Of a stretch of DNA of 64,000 bases, positions 52,980 through 62,950 are shown piece after piece. The notes under the pieces were generated by a model that searched no databases, was not told where the DNA came from, and was given only the letters and a program-made list of their open reading frames with translations. This DNA is from CBDCGJ01 sp965216645 (GTDB taxonomy: Bacteria; Pseudomonadota; Alphaproteobacteria; GCA-2731375), in the NCBI GenBank assembly GCA_965216645.1, contig CBDCGJ010000045.1, forward strand, positions 40,692 through 104,691. The letters run 5' to 3'. How positions within the stretch are numbered: the stretch's first letter is position 1; the number at the start of each line of letters is the position of its first letter. The translations under genes and the position numbers were made by a program.

Positions 52980-53723
52980 TCAGTTATTGACCGAGTGACC
53001 GCCATCCACATAGATGGTCTCGCCGGTCAGGCCACCCAGATCCTCCTGAAACAAGCCGCCGATCAGGTCCGCAATATCCTTGACCGGGACGGGCGTGCCC
53101 GTGGCGGCGCGGGCCTTGATGAAGGTTTGGAATTTCGGCGTCTCCAGCAATTCGCGGTTCAGATCCGTCTCCACATAGCCGGGCGCGACGCAGAGCACCC
53201 GTACGCCGGCGCGGGCCCATTCCACGGCGAGTGCACGGGTCAATCCCTCCACACCAGCCTTGGACGCGCAATAGGCCGCATGCTGCCGCGCGCCCAAGCG
53301 GCCCCAAAAGGATCCGATATTGACGATCAGGCCGCGGCTCTTCTGCAAGTAGGGATAGGCCTGTTGGCTGACGGCGAAATAACCGGTCACATTGGTCTCC
53401 AACACCCGGCGGAAGCTATCCAGCGAGATTTCCACTGACGGCCCCGCCTCCAAAACGCCGGCATTGTTAACGACGCCGTCGAGGCCATCGCCGCGCTCGT
53501 CCGTTTGGCGCAGGGCGTCGACAATCTGATTTTCGTCGGTGACATCGCATGTCAAAGGGAACAGTCGGTCGTCGATGGCGTCTCCCAAGTCATGCACCGG
53601 CCGTTGACCGTTGCGGGCGAGGCAGGCGACATGGTGTCCGCGCCGGGCGAGCTCGATCGCGATCGCCGCGCCGATACCGCGGTTGGCGCCGGTGACGGCA
53701 ATGGTCTTTTGCTGGTCTTTCAT
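52980..53723 (-). CDS. SDR-family oxidoreductase (FabG-like)
   Basis: A 247-residue classical SDR. Motifs are TGANRGIGAAIAIELARRG, VVNNAG, Ser in NIGSFWG and YCASK, with LTGETIYVDGGHSVNN at the end. It resembles 3-oxoacyl-ACP reductases, but so do most SDRs of this size. It is divergent from another SDR 129 bases away, so the pair may share a regulator. Catalytic residues are complete. Confidence 0.9.
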   Translation of the reverse strand: MKDQQKTIAVTGANRGIGAAIAIELARRGHHVACLARNGQRPVHDLGDAIDDRLFPLTCDVTDENQIVDALRQTDERGDGLDGVVNNAGVLEAGPSVEISLDSFRRVLETNVTGYFAVSQQAYPYLQKSRGLIVNIGSFWGRLGARQHAAYCASKAGVEGLTRALAVEWARAGVRVLCVAPGYVETDLNRELLETPKFQTFIKARAATGTPVPVKDIADLIGGLFQEDLGGLTGETIYVDGGHSVNN

Positions 53724-53852
53724 GGTTTTTTCTCTCTGGACGCGGCCAAATGCCGCGCGCTAAATAAAAGAACAACTGTTAGATTAACGAGCGCGCAGGC
53801 ATGGGTGAAGCGCTTTCTGATTTCCAAATTTTTCAAAGCAAAGGATAAGCGA

Positions 53853-54599
53853 ATGCGACTGGATGGGAAGACCGCCGTGATCACCGGCGGGGCGTCGGGG
53901 ATCGGCCGCTGCACGGTGTTGGAGTTCGCCCGCATGGGCGCCAACGTCTATTTCGGCGACATCAATGAGGAGGGCGGTGCCGCCGTTGCCAAAGAAGTGG
54001 CCGACGCCGGAGGTAAGGCCGAATTCCTGCCGCTCGACGTGTCGACAAAAGACGCGATCGATGCGTTCACCGGCCAGGTGCTCGACAAGACCGGCGGCGC
54101 GCAAATTGTCGTCAACGTCGCCGGCTGGGACCGTATCGAGCCGTTCATGGACAATACGGACGACTTCTGGCAGAGGGTGGTCGATATCAACTATCTGGGA
54201 CCGGTGCGGATCACCCGCGCCTTCCTGCCGGCGATGATCGAAGCCAATGCCGGTAAGATCGTCAGCGTTTCCAGCGACGCCGGCCGCGTCGGCAGTATGG
54301 GGGAGACCATCTATGCCGGCGCCAAAGGCGGCATCATCGCCTTTACCAAGTCGTTGGCCCGCGAGATGGCCCGCTTCAAGATCAATGTAAACTGCGTCTG
54401 CCCTGGACCGACCAACACGCCGCTGCTGCAGGCGCAACCGCCAAAAATGCAGGAAGCGCTGGCCCGCGCCGTGCCCTTCCGCCGGATCGGTGAGCCGGAG
54501 GAAATTGCCGACGCGATCCTCTTCTTCGCCTCCAACCGCTCCGATTACATAACCGGACAGACACTCTCCGTCAGCGGCGGCTTAACCATGGTCGACTAA
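53853..54599 (+). CDS. SDR-family oxidoreductase (2-hydroxyacyl-CoA dehydrogenase-like)
   Basis: A 248-residue SDR. Motifs are TGGASGIGRCTVLEFARMG, NVAG in place of NNAG, Ser in SVSSDAG and YAGAK. The pattern near INYLGPVRITRAFLPAMI resembles 2-hydroxycyclohexanecarboxyl-CoA dehydrogenase relatives, but this is a weak hint. ATG 53853 is preceded by AAGGAT at 6 bases. Its 3' end overlaps the convergent LysR gene by 18 bases. Confidence 0.88.
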   Translation: MRLDGKTAVITGGASGIGRCTVLEFARMGANVYFGDINEEGGAAVAKEVADAGGKAEFLPLDVSTKDAIDAFTGQVLDKTGGAQIVVNVAGWDRIEPFMDNTDDFWQRVVDINYLGPVRITRAFLPAMIEANAGKIVSVSSDAGRVGSMGETIYAGAKGGIIAFTKSLAREMARFKINVNCVCPGPTNTPLLQAQPPKMQEALARAVPFRRIGEPEEIADAILFFASNRSDYITGQTLSVSGGLTMVD

Positions 54600-55505
54600 G
54601 CGATCGACTTCGCGCAAGCGTTGACGCAATAAAGGTTGCGCGAAGTCGATAAAAGCGCGGACTTTCTGCGGTAACCGACGGCCGTGGGGATAGACCAGGT
54701 GGACCGGATGGGGCGCGATTTCCCATTCCGGTAGCAATACTTCCAGCCGACCGGCGGCGATGTCCTCGGCCGCCTGATAGGCATATATCATCGCCACACC
54801 GCGGCCGTCGATCGCTGTGCGGACGATCCCCTCGATCGAATTCATGGTGATCCGAGGTGCCAGCGAGATGTCGAGCCGGTCACCGGTCGGTCCTCGAAAC
54901 CGCCAACTCGTCGGCCGATTGGCGCGGTCGTAGGCGATACAATCGTGTCGCGACAGGTCGTCGGGCGCGTCTGGACGCCCAATTTCGTCCAGATAGGCTG
55001 GGCTCGCGCAAACAACCTCGCGCACGGCGCCGACATGGCGGGCGACCAGCGTGCTGTCCGCTAATTCGCCGATACGAATCCCCAGATCCAGATGCTCTTC
55101 CAGTAGATCCGTGACTGTGTTAGTCAGATAAAGTCGGATCGTCACCTCATCATGTAAGCGCATGAATTGATTGGCAATCGGTAACAGAATATGTCGGGTA
55201 AACATGGTCGGTCCGGTGATCTGCAGGCGGCCTTTCGGCGTCCTGAATTCGCCGGCGACCTCGCGTTCGACCTCTTCCACCTCGTCAATGATGCGGCGGA
55301 CGTCTTGGTAGTAATGACGGCCGGCGTCGGTGGCGCTGACGGTGCGGGTGGAGCGGATGAGCAGCTGCGCTCCCAAATATGTCTCCAAATCGGCGACCTT
55401 ACGGCTGACGGTAGAAAGCGGAATGCGCAGTTGGCGCGAGGCGGCCGAAAATCCGCCTAACTCCACCACCGTGGCAAATATCCGCATGGCCTCGAGGCGA
55501 TCCAT
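54582..55505 (-). CDS. LysR-family transcriptional regulator
   Basis: A 307-residue LysR regulator. The N-terminal winged helix includes MRIFATVVELGGFSAASRQL and LSTVSRKVADLETYLGAQLL; the C-terminal periplasmic-binding-like domain follows. It resembles the CrgA/DsdC-type group (RSTRTVSATDAGRHYYQ). The start is ATG 55505 or the in-frame ATG 55517. It may regulate the overlapping SDR gene or a divergent target upstream (55506-55599). Confidence 0.9.
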   Translation of the reverse strand: MDRLEAMRIFATVVELGGFSAASRQLRIPLSTVSRKVADLETYLGAQLLIRSTRTVSATDAGRHYYQDVRRIIDEVEEVEREVAGEFRTPKGRLQITGPTMFTRHILLPIANQFMRLHDEVTIRLYLTNTVTDLLEEHLDLGIRIGELADSTLVARHVGAVREVVCASPAYLDEIGRPDAPDDLSRHDCIAYDRANRPTSWRFRGPTGDRLDISLAPRITMNSIEGIVRTAIDGRGVAMIYAYQAAEDIAAGRLEVLLPEWEIAPHPVHLVYPHGRRLPQKVRAFIDFAQPLLRQRLREVDRLVDHG

Positions 55506-55599
55506 TCGTGGTTCCATTTTCTGGAATAGTGTTTTCCCATTATAGGATATTCTCTCAAATTTAAATATCCAGCAAGATCAAGGATGGCTGCGGATCAGG

Positions 55600-55968
55600 A
55601 TGGGTATGGGACGTAACATGACGGATACAGCCGTTGATCTTTCCGGTCGCGAGAGTCGAGCCGGATTAGCGCCGCGACGTAGAATTTATTGGCAAATGTT
55701 GGAACCGGGATGCCTGCTCGGTTACTATAAGGGGTCGACGGCAAGCGTCTGGATCGCGCGCCACGAAAGTCGAAAGCGGAAGATAGAGGACCGTCGGATC
55801 GGTTCGGTCGACGATCATAAATCGGCCGATGGCGTTCGCGTTTTCGATTTCGAGCAGGCGGCGCGGGAAGCCCGCGATTGGCATGCGGCAAAGGTTATCG
55901 AGGCGGCAATGCAGCCGATCGACGACCGACCGTTCAACAATCTCGGGCCGGCTTGCAATCGGGTCTGA
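55600..55968 (+). CDS. Truncated integrase-like protein (N-terminal arm domain only)
   Basis: A 122-residue protein resembling the N-terminal arm-binding region of alphaproteobacterial tyrosine integrases: YWQMLEPGCLLGYYKGS, SVWIARHESRK, RIGSVDDHKSADGVRVFDFE and QAAREARDWHA fit the usual LGYRKG / W-AR / LG-ADD-ADG / QA-A pattern. The catalytic domain with the Tyr, His and Arg residues is absent; the frame stops and an unrelated gene follows. It is either the remnant of a mobile element or a shortened DNA-binding protein. ATG 55618 is an alternative start. No att-like repeat was found. Confidence 0.6.
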   Translation: MGMGRNMTDTAVDLSGRESRAGLAPRRRIYWQMLEPGCLLGYYKGSTASVWIARHESRKRKIEDRRIGSVDDHKSADGVRVFDFEQAAREARDWHAAKVIEAAMQPIDDRPFNNLGPACNRV

Positions 55969-55995
55969 CTGCGACCGGTACATCGGAGATATTAG

Positions 55996-56730
55996 ATGAG
56001 GAATCGCCTTTTATCGGCTGTAATAATTCCGCATATGTTCTTATGTCCGGTGCTCGCCCTGTCGCAATCTCTCACCTTATCCGACAAAGTACGAAGCAAA
56101 TATAAGGCCTATTTGGAGAACGAACCGAATATCGGCTACCGCGCTTTCGCCGTCGATCCGGCGGGACAAAAATCGGCATCAAGCCTCGGCCGCGGCTGGC
56201 CGGAGACGGCCACCCGATTTGCCCTCTTTTCCTGCCGAAAAGCAGCAGGTCGGGCATGCGAGGTCTATGCCATCGGCGACATCGTCGTCCTCGATCGTGA
56301 GGCTTGGCAATTGGATATCGCGCATTTGCTCTATCAGGTGAAACGAGACGCGACGGCAGCGGACTTGGATCGGGTGATCGAGAAGGGTGGGGATGCCGCC
56401 TTCACGCAATTGCGAACCCAAATTCTGTTCGCGGCGGCGCGACGCGGTCCCGCGACCGCGGTCGAGGCCATGCTGGATCGGGGCGTCGGCGTCGACGCGA
56501 TGTCTTCAGCCGGCAGTACGGCCTTGGCTTATGCTTCCAGCCGCGGTCGGGCCGATACGGTCGCGCTGTTGCTAGATCGGGGCGCGGATGTAAATTGGCG
56601 TAATCCGGTCGGCCGAACACCATTGGCCCTTGCCCGACACGGTCTTTCCTTCGCCGCCGCGCGCAACTACAGGGTCGATCAATTCGAGAAAGTCATTGCG
56701 GCATTGGAAGCGGCTGGCGGACGCGAATAA
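55996..56730 (+). CDS. Exported ankyrin-repeat protein
   Basis: A 244-residue protein with a signal peptide (RLLSAVIIPHMFLCPVLALS) and a C-terminal run of two to three ankyrin repeats (AARRGPATAVEAMLDRGVGV, GSTALAYASSRGRADTVAL, GADVNWRNPVGRTPLALARH). The middle has a Cys pair (FSCRKAAGRACEVYAIGD) that could form a disulfide. It probably binds a partner in the periplasm; none is identified. The ORF is intact, 27 bases after the integrase-like gene. Confidence 0.82.
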   Translation: MRNRLLSAVIIPHMFLCPVLALSQSLTLSDKVRSKYKAYLENEPNIGYRAFAVDPAGQKSASSLGRGWPETATRFALFSCRKAAGRACEVYAIGDIVVLDREAWQLDIAHLLYQVKRDATAADLDRVIEKGGDAAFTQLRTQILFAAARRGPATAVEAMLDRGVGVDAMSSAGSTALAYASSRGRADTVALLLDRGADVNWRNPVGRTPLALARHGLSFAAARNYRVDQFEKVIAALEAAGGRE

Positions 56731-56835
56731 TCTTAACTACCTGTCGATTATCCGGCCCACGGGCCGCGAACTTGTCACGCCCATGCCTTGTTCGTGCCGG
56801 ATTTCCCAGCCACCTTTCGCTGGAATGGAGGGAAC

Positions 56836-58599
56836 ATGTCCGACCCAACCGAAGACTCCATAGATTTCGTGGAAGACCGCTGGCAATTGATGGTCAGTGC
56901 TTTGATCGGCCTGACCGCTGGCTTTCTTGGTTATTTGATCCACGAGTTTGAGAGCGCGGATCCGCTGGACCGTAGTGCGCTCGCCCTTTTTGTCGGTTTT
57001 GCCGGTGTAATCCCCTTGGTGGCATTGCGGCGGCAGACCGTGGTCCGGGATCTACTGTTTGGCGGCGTGGTCGCCGTCCTTGTCGCGGGGCTATTCAAGC
57101 TAGCCGTATGGGGAATCGGGCTGACGAGTTCCGGTGCCGGCGGCTTTTTCACGGCCTTCACGCTAAGTGCCATCGCCCTCTTGGTGGCGCCGGTGGTGTT
57201 TTACCAAACCGGCCGCGATGCCGGCGGCTTTCGTTTCCCTTACCGACAGCTTTTTCTACACGCTTGGCAGAATAAGCTGGTCGTACTGACCGCTGGATTC
57301 TTTCTCGGCTGCTGTTGGTTGGTATTGGCGCTATGGGGCGCGCTGTTCAAACTGGTGAAGATCGACTTCTTCGCCGATCTGTTTACGGATACCGTCTTCA
57401 TTCTGACTTTCTCCGGCTTGGCCTTTGGCCTCGGCGTAGCGATCGCCCGGCAGCGTCAGAGCATCATCGAAGCCCTGCGCCGGATCATCCTGGCTCTGTT
57501 TCGGTTCATCACGCCGGTGCTGGGTTTTGTTATTCTGGCCTTCGTATTGGTGCTGCCGTTCACCGGGTTGGAGCCATTGTGGGAGACCAAATTCGCCGCC
57601 GGCCTCATCATTGTCGCGATTTATCTCTATATCTTCGCCCTTAACGTGGTGATCCAAACCGGGGAGGAGCCGGAACGTCTGTGGCCGCCGGCCGAGTGGC
57701 TGGTGATGGCGGCTTGTCTTGCGCTGCCGATTTTCGCGGCGATCGGGTTTTACGGGCTTTATCTACGGATCGAGCAATATGGCTGGACGCCGGACCGTTT
57801 TTACGCGCTTTGCCTGATGAGCATCGGCGGGATTTACGCCGTTGCCTATGCGGGTTCTATCCTGTTCCGCCGCCGCGCTTGGATGCGCGCGGTTTGCCAA
57901 CTCAACCCGCCTCTGGCGCTCGCCGTGCTCGCCATCGCTATTTTGATCCATATACCCGGCCTGGACCCCTTCAACTGGAGTACCCGGCAGCAAATGGCGC
58001 GCCTGCTCGACGGTCGTGCCGACGCATCGGAGTTCGATTATGCCTTTCTCCGTTTTCGTCTCGGCGAGCCCGGCCGCACCGCGTTCGCGGCGCTGGCCGC
58101 CCACACGACCGTAACGTCCGACGCGCAGGCAAAAAAAACCTACGAACGAGCGGTGCAGTTGAAGTTCTACCGCTCGCCAAAAAGGTTGGGCGATCCGACG
58201 GACACGGAATTGTTGACAGCCGACTATGTCGTCGTGCGGCCGGCCGAAGCCGCATTCCCCGATACATTGAAGGAAACCTGGATAAACAAGCGCCGATATG
58301 TCCTGGCCAGCTGTTTTCGACGGAATGCGGAACCACGTCCAAATTGCGTCCTGCTCCGCGTCGATGTCAACGGAGATGGCCTAGCGGATGCCGTTTTCTT
58401 CGGCATCAGCGGTCATCCCGATCTCTGGATCCAAGGACCTGACGGCGACTGGGGGCAGGGACCGACCTTTTCGCGAGCGGCTGACAATACCGCGAAACTC
58501 AACACCGACGAACGCCTGCAACGCTTGGCGGACGGCGATTTCAAACTGGTCCCGTCCCGAAATTCGGATCTGATCGTCGGCGGAATGCGCTTCGAGTAA
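56836..58599 (+). CDS. DUF4153 membrane protein
   Basis: A 587-residue inner-membrane protein with about ten to twelve hydrophobic segments in the first 390 residues and a soluble C-terminal region with VDVNGDGLADAVFFG, an EF-hand- or FG-GAP-like Asp-rich loop. The N-terminal domain matches DUF4153 (LIHEFESADPLDRSALALFV, FLGCCWLVLALWGALFKLV). Its function is unknown. ATG 56836 has GGAGGG 4 bases upstream. It may bind calcium through the C-terminal loop; this is a guess. Confidence 0.82.
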   Translation: MSDPTEDSIDFVEDRWQLMVSALIGLTAGFLGYLIHEFESADPLDRSALALFVGFAGVIPLVALRRQTVVRDLLFGGVVAVLVAGLFKLAVWGIGLTSSGAGGFFTAFTLSAIALLVAPVVFYQTGRDAGGFRFPYRQLFLHAWQNKLVVLTAGFFLGCCWLVLALWGALFKLVKIDFFADLFTDTVFILTFSGLAFGLGVAIARQRQSIIEALRRIILALFRFITPVLGFVILAFVLVLPFTGLEPLWETKFAAGLIIVAIYLYIFALNVVIQTGEEPERLWPPAEWLVMAACLALPIFAAIGFYGLYLRIEQYGWTPDRFYALCLMSIGGIYAVAYAGSILFRRRAWMRAVCQLNPPLALAVLAIAILIHIPGLDPFNWSTRQQMARLLDGRADASEFDYAFLRFRLGEPGRTAFAALAAHTTVTSDAQAKKTYERAVQLKFYRSPKRLGDPTDTELLTADYVVVRPAEAAFPDTLKETWINKRRYVLASCFRRNAEPRPNCVLLRVDVNGDGLADAVFFGISGHPDLWIQGPDGDWGQGPTFSRAADNTAKLNTDERLQRLADGDFKLVPSRNSDLIVGGMRFE

Positions 58600-58615
58600 C
58601 CGAAACCCCGTCCCG

Positions 58616-58912
58616 TCACTCGGGCGCGACACCTTCCACAATGACGAAATCGGCCTCCGCATTCGCCTGCCTGATTTTGACCGCCGCTTGATATTCGGGA
58701 CTGTCGTAGCAGGCGCGGGCGGTGTCGAAGTCGGTGAACTCGACCACCACATTGCGCTCCCGCACGAGGCCTTCCTTGGCTTCGTAGCGGCCGCCGCGGG
58801 TGAGGAAGCGGGCGCCATACTTTTCGAAGGCCGGCCGCGCCGCGGCCAGATAATCAGGATAGTTTTCCGGCTGGATAACGGTTATCCGGACGATCCAATA
58901 GGCTTTGCTCAT
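58616..58912 (-). CDS. DUF1330 protein
   Basis: A 98-residue DUF1330 protein with a ferredoxin-like (dimeric alpha-beta barrel) fold. Stretches are AYWIVRITVIQPENYPDY, FLTRGGRYEAKEG and VVVEFTDFDTARACYDSPEY. No enzymatic role is established. It starts 27 bases after the globin stop on the same strand. Confidence 0.92.
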   Translation of the reverse strand: MSKAYWIVRITVIQPENYPDYLAAARPAFEKYGARFLTRGGRYEAKEGLVRERNVVVEFTDFDTARACYDSPEYQAAVKIRQANAEADFVIVEGVAPE

Positions 58913-58939
58913 GATTGCCTCCTTCGCTCAAGCCGTTGT

Positions 58940-59361
58940 TCAAGCCGCCAAGGCGCGGGCGCCGGCTTGGCGCATGACGCCGGCGACGATGCCATAAATC
59001 TCTATCCAAGCGGCGGCGGTTTCCGCCGTCCAGGCGTCGCCCAAGCCCTTTTCCAATGTCCAAAGCAGTGCCGTCGCCACCGTATCATAATGCTCGTCGC
59101 GGACCCCGTAGCAGGCGTGGCGGGCGCCCAGATCGTCGAGCACCGGTACCAGGCTTTCAAGATCGTCCAATCCCGCCACCAGTAGGGTCAAAGCCTGCGC
59201 CAGTTTCCGCCGCTGCGCCGGCAAATCGGTGTCCGCGAACAGGGCCCGCAGGCTGGGGTCGACGTCGAAAAGGCGATTATAAAACACAGTCATGGCTTGA
59301 TCCGCGATCGGCGCCACAGTTGCCAAGATTGCCGGACCAGATGTTTCTGCGTCGGTGTCAT
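58940..59361 (-). CDS. Single-domain globin, one frameshift
   Basis: A globin of about 140 residues related to the globin domain of flavohaemoglobin and vitreoscilla-type haemoglobins. The start MTPTQKHLVRQSW (ATG 59361, GAGGAG 7 bases upstream) and the body ATVAPIADQAMTVFYNRLF are in different frames; one added G at CC 59323-59324 joins them as QSWATVAPIAD. The proximal His region is GARHACYGVRDEHYDTVA, with the haem His in ARHACYG. No reductase domain is present. It may bind NO or O2. A standard caller would start at 59326 and miss the first helix. Confidence 0.8.
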
Positions 59362-59459
59362 GTCATTACTCCTCGTTGATTGGTGCGCATGACATAAGGC
59401 TTGCAATACATCTCATAAAATGAATTATTAAGATATAAAACATCATTTTTGGAGATGTT

Positions 59460-60367
59460 ATGGATTTATCCGAGCTACGCATTTTTACCGCCGTGTACGG
59501 AAGGCGGGATCACCGCGGCGGCGCGGCGGCTGCACCGGGTTCAATCGAATGTCACCACTCGGGTCCGACAATTGGAAGAGGACCTGGAGGTCGCGCTGTT
59601 TTCGCGCGAGGGCAAGCGCTTGCGGCTGACCCCGGCGGGCCGGCGTCTACTCGATTATGCCGACCGATTGCTGGCCCTGGCGGAGGAGGCCGAGGCCCGC
59701 CGTCCGTGACGACAGGCCGAGCGGCCAGTTCCGCCTCGGCTCCATGGAAAGCACGGCCGGGCGTCCGTCTGCCCGAACCTTTGACCGAATTCAACAAACG
59801 CTATCCCGAGGTGACACTGGAATTACGTACCGGTAACCCAACGGTGTTGGCGGAAGCGCTGTTGAACGGTGAGATCGACGCAGCCCTGGTCGCCGAACCG
59901 GTGGCGGAAGAGAAGTTCGAAACCATGATCGCCTTCGCCGAGGAACCGGTCATCGTCACCGCTGCCGACCATCCCTCCATCGACGCGCCGGACGGGGTGC
60001 CGGAGACCATGATCGTCTTCGAAAATGGTTGTCCACACCGCCGGCGTTTGGAGGAGTGGTATGCCGCCCGTGGTGCGATGGCGGCGCGGACCATCGAACT
60101 CGCCTCCTATCACGCCATGATGGGCTGTGTCCTGGCCGGCATGGGTGCGGCGCTGCTGCCGGCCAGTGTGCTCGAAACCTTCCCGGCCAGCGAACGCCTG
60201 AGGGTGCATCGCCTGCCGCGGGGGAAGACCGTCTGCATACCCTGTTGATCTGGCGCAAGGGTTTGGAGGCGCCCAATGTCCGCGCCCTGGCCGATCTGCT
60301 TAAAGCGAGGCCGGCACCTGGCTCTGACGATGATAGCGCCACATCAGCAGCGAGCCGACCAGCGTAA
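59460..60367 (+). pseudogene. LysR-family regulator, broken by four frame changes
   Basis: The pieces reconstruct a complete LysR protein: MDLSELRIFTAVY, then EGGITAAARRLHRVQSNVTT and the helix-turn-helix, then FRLGSMES, then RLPEPLTEFNKRYPEVTLEL to RLPRGK, then TLLIWRKGLEAPNVRALADL. Changes are at GG 59499-59500 (one extra G), near 59704-59708, GGG 59759-59761 (one extra G) and near 60222-60230. An inverted repeat AACATC/GATGTT (59439-59459) sits at the start. It is either a decayed gene or a stretch of poor sequence. It is divergent from the globin. Confidence 0.7.
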
Positions 60368-61691
60368 GCCCGATCACGATGCTGACCCAGATCGCGACCG
60401 GACCGTGACCGAGCAGAATGCCGAAAATCAGCGCCGTCGGTAATCCCAGCCCCCAATAACCGGCCAAGGTGATCAACATCGGACCGCGGGTGTCCTTCAA
60501 ACCGCGTAACGCGCCGAGGGCGGTGATTTGCAAATTATCGCCGAACTGGAAGAAGGCGGCGATGGTCAGCAGCAGCACCGCGATGCGGAACGTCTCCGCA
60601 TTCTCCGCCACATCCGGATCGAGATAGAGGGCGATGACGAAACTGCCGAGGAACCAGAAAATCAGCGCGGGTAGGACTGCGAAACCGACGCCGATGCAGA
60701 TCGCATTCCAGCCCGGCCGCCCGGGCCGCGGCCCTGTTGCCGGCGCCGATAGCCCGGCCGACCCGGACCGTGGCCGCCTGACCGATACCGTAGGGCACCA
60801 TGTAAACAAGGCCGCAGCATTGCGCGGCGATGGTATGGGCCGCCAAGGGCGCGGTGCCGAGGAAACCCATCAGCAGGGTCATGGCCAGGAACATGCCGGA
60901 TTCCGCGAAGTTGGATGTGGCGATCGGCACGCCGAGGCGGAAGATTTCCCAGAGCTTTTGCCAGTCCGTACGCCAGAACCGGCCGAGCAGCCGATAGCGC
61001 CGCAGGCGCCGGTCGATCAGGACGAAACTCAGGATTGCCAGGAACATCGTCGTCATCACGATCGCGCTGGCAATCCCGGCACCATCCAGTCCCAAGCGCG
61101 GCAGGCCGTAATGCCCGAACATCAATAGGTAATCGCCCAGCAAATTAAGGAATATACTGCCGATGGAGATCACCAGGGTCACCCGCGGCCGCATATGGGC
61201 GGCCAGGAACTCGCTCAACACGAAATGCCAGAAGGCGAAGATCTGCGCGAAGGTCATCCAGCGCAAGTAGGATTGCGCCGCCGCCGCCAATACCGGATCC
61301 TGACCGAACAGCTTCATCACGATTGCCGCGTTCCACGTCAGCAAGGCGAAGGGCACCATCAGGATGAGCGCGGCCCAGAACCCTGACGCACGGTGCGACG
61401 AACTTGGCGGAAACGACGTGCCCCCAGTTCCTGCGCTAAAATCGGCGCCACGGCGGACAACAGGCCGATGCCCATGATCTCAAACAGGAAGTAATAGTGG
61501 GCCGCCAATCCGCCCGCGGCGACCTCCGCCGCGCCCAAGCGGCCCATCATCAACACGTCCGTGGTGAACATGGCCATATAGGAAAGCTGGATCAGCACCA
61601 GCGGCGTCGCCAGCTTCAACGTCGCCCAACTTTCGCCGCGCCAGCCGCGGCGCGGTTCTCGGGATTCGCCGCTCATTGCCGGTTTACGCAT
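60300..61691 (-). pseudogene. MATE-family efflux transporter, broken by two frame changes
   Basis: Three leftward frames form one NorM-like MATE protein of about 460 residues: N-terminal LATPLVLIQLSYMAMFTTDV, middle FGQDPVLAAAAQSYLRWM and GLDGAGIASAIVMT, and C-terminal WNAICIGVGFAVLPALIFW through LGALRGLKDTRGPMLITL. Breaks at CCC 61381-61383 (one base missing) and CCC 60712-60714 (one base extra) each restore the family sequence when corrected. The protein would export cationic drugs with Na+ or H+. The 3' end overlaps the LysR end. Confidence 0.75.
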
Positions 61692-61788
61692 ACCTGTCAC
61701 CGTCAAATCGAGGGTTTCTCGACCGCGCGCCGGCCTACAGAAATGATGCTTGTTGCGAAGGTGGAAGTCGAACGCGCGAAATAAAAGG

Positions 61789-61808
61789 ACCGACCGAACC
61801 CGGTCGGT
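61789..61808. other. 7-bp hairpin in the MATE-SDR intergenic region
   Basis: ACCGACC (61789-61795), a 6-base loop and GGTCGGT (61802-61808). No T run follows on either side, so it is more likely an operator or mRNA structure than a terminator. The 342-base stretch 61692-62032 has no gene; besides this hairpin it holds two palindromes (61880-61896, 61917-61932). Confidence 0.5.
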
Positions 61809-61879
61809 ATCGTTGCCGTATACACGGCCAATATTTCAGTGCGTTCTCATGGCGCTGGTATAGGGGAGGGGGCGAAGCG

Positions 61880-61932
61880 GGTCAAGCCGCTTGACCGACA
61901 ACAGGAGGCGATCGGCAATATGCCGGCATATT
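61880..61932. promoter_or_regulatory. Two perfect palindromes upstream of the SDR gene
   Basis: GGTCAAG-CCG-CTTGACC (61880-61896) and the 16-bp AATATGCCGGCATATT (61917-61932), the latter followed by another half-site GCATATTG (61936-61943). Perfect dyads of this length are typical of operator sites for dimeric regulators; candidates nearby are the broken LysR and AraC genes. Confidence 0.5.
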
Positions 61933-62032
61933 CGCGCATATTGTTCAAAAACACGCTTTTTTCGTTTCTATCGAAGTCCGCGAAATATCCATTGATGGCC
62001 GACAGCTAGATAAATCTATGGAGGAATTTCTC

Positions 62033-62896
62033 ATGAACGATCTAGATGCGGTGTGGTTTATCACCGGAAGTTCCAGCGGTCTTGGCCGGGCCTTGGCGGA
62101 GCAGGCCTATCGCGCGTGGATACCGCGTGGTCGCCACTGCGCGGGATATTAAGGACTTGAAGAAACTCGCAAAAGGTGCGGATGGTCGATTGGATCGATT
62201 GCTTCGATTGCCGCTTGACGTCACCAAGTCAGAGGATGTCGAACGCGCGGTACACGCCGCTGAACAGGCCTTCGGTCGCGTGGACATCTTGGTGAACAAT
62301 GCCGGTATCGGCTATTTCGGTGCGATTGAGGAGAGCCGGGAAAGCGATGTCCGGCACATGTTTGATATCAATTTCTGGGGTTTGGCGAACCTGACGCGGA
62401 AAGTGCTGCCGGGGATGCGACGGCGTCGGCGCGGACATATCATCAATCTATCGTCCATGGGCGGTGTACGTGCGCGCCGGGCGTCGGCTATTACAATGCC
62501 ACCAAGTTCGCCGTCGAAGGCTATTCGGAGGCCTTGGCGGCCGAGCTCAAACCGCTCGGTATCAAGGTCACGCTGATCGAACCGAGTGCATTCAGAACCG
62601 ATTGGGCCGGGCGCTCGGCGCTGGAAACGGATTGCACGATCGAGGATTACACAGCGACGGCCGGTAAGCGGCGCCAACAAATCAGGGCCGGCAGCGGACG
62701 CCAGCCGGGCGACCCGAGACGCGCGGCCAACGCCATTCTCGAAATCGCGGCTTGTGAAAAACCACCGATGCGCCTATTGCTCGGAAAAATGGCCTTGCAA
62801 GTCGGGCGGGCAAAAGTCCAAAATTTACAAACCGATTTTGAACAATGGGCCGAGCTCAGCGAAGCCGTCGACTTTCCAGAGGCTTCGTCTGCATAA
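62033..62896 (+). pseudogene. SDR-family oxidoreductase, broken by two frame changes
   Basis: The pieces give a full SDR of about 286 residues: VWFITGSSSGLGRALAEQAY, RVVATARDIKDLKKLAKGA, ILVNNAGIGYFGAIEES, HIINLSSMGGV, then YYNATKFAVEGYSEALAAEL. The frame shifts at T62117 (one extra base) and near 62480 (one missing base) interrupt it. With both corrected, all catalytic residues (Ser, Tyr, Lys) are present. The start is ATG 62033 (GGAGGAA 10 bases upstream). It resembles the oxidoreductase group that includes many uncharacterised SDRs. Confidence 0.72.
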
Positions 62897-62950
62897 GCGA
62901 TACCCGGCATAAATTGAGCTCAAGTATCGCTGACAATTCGGGGAATAGCG

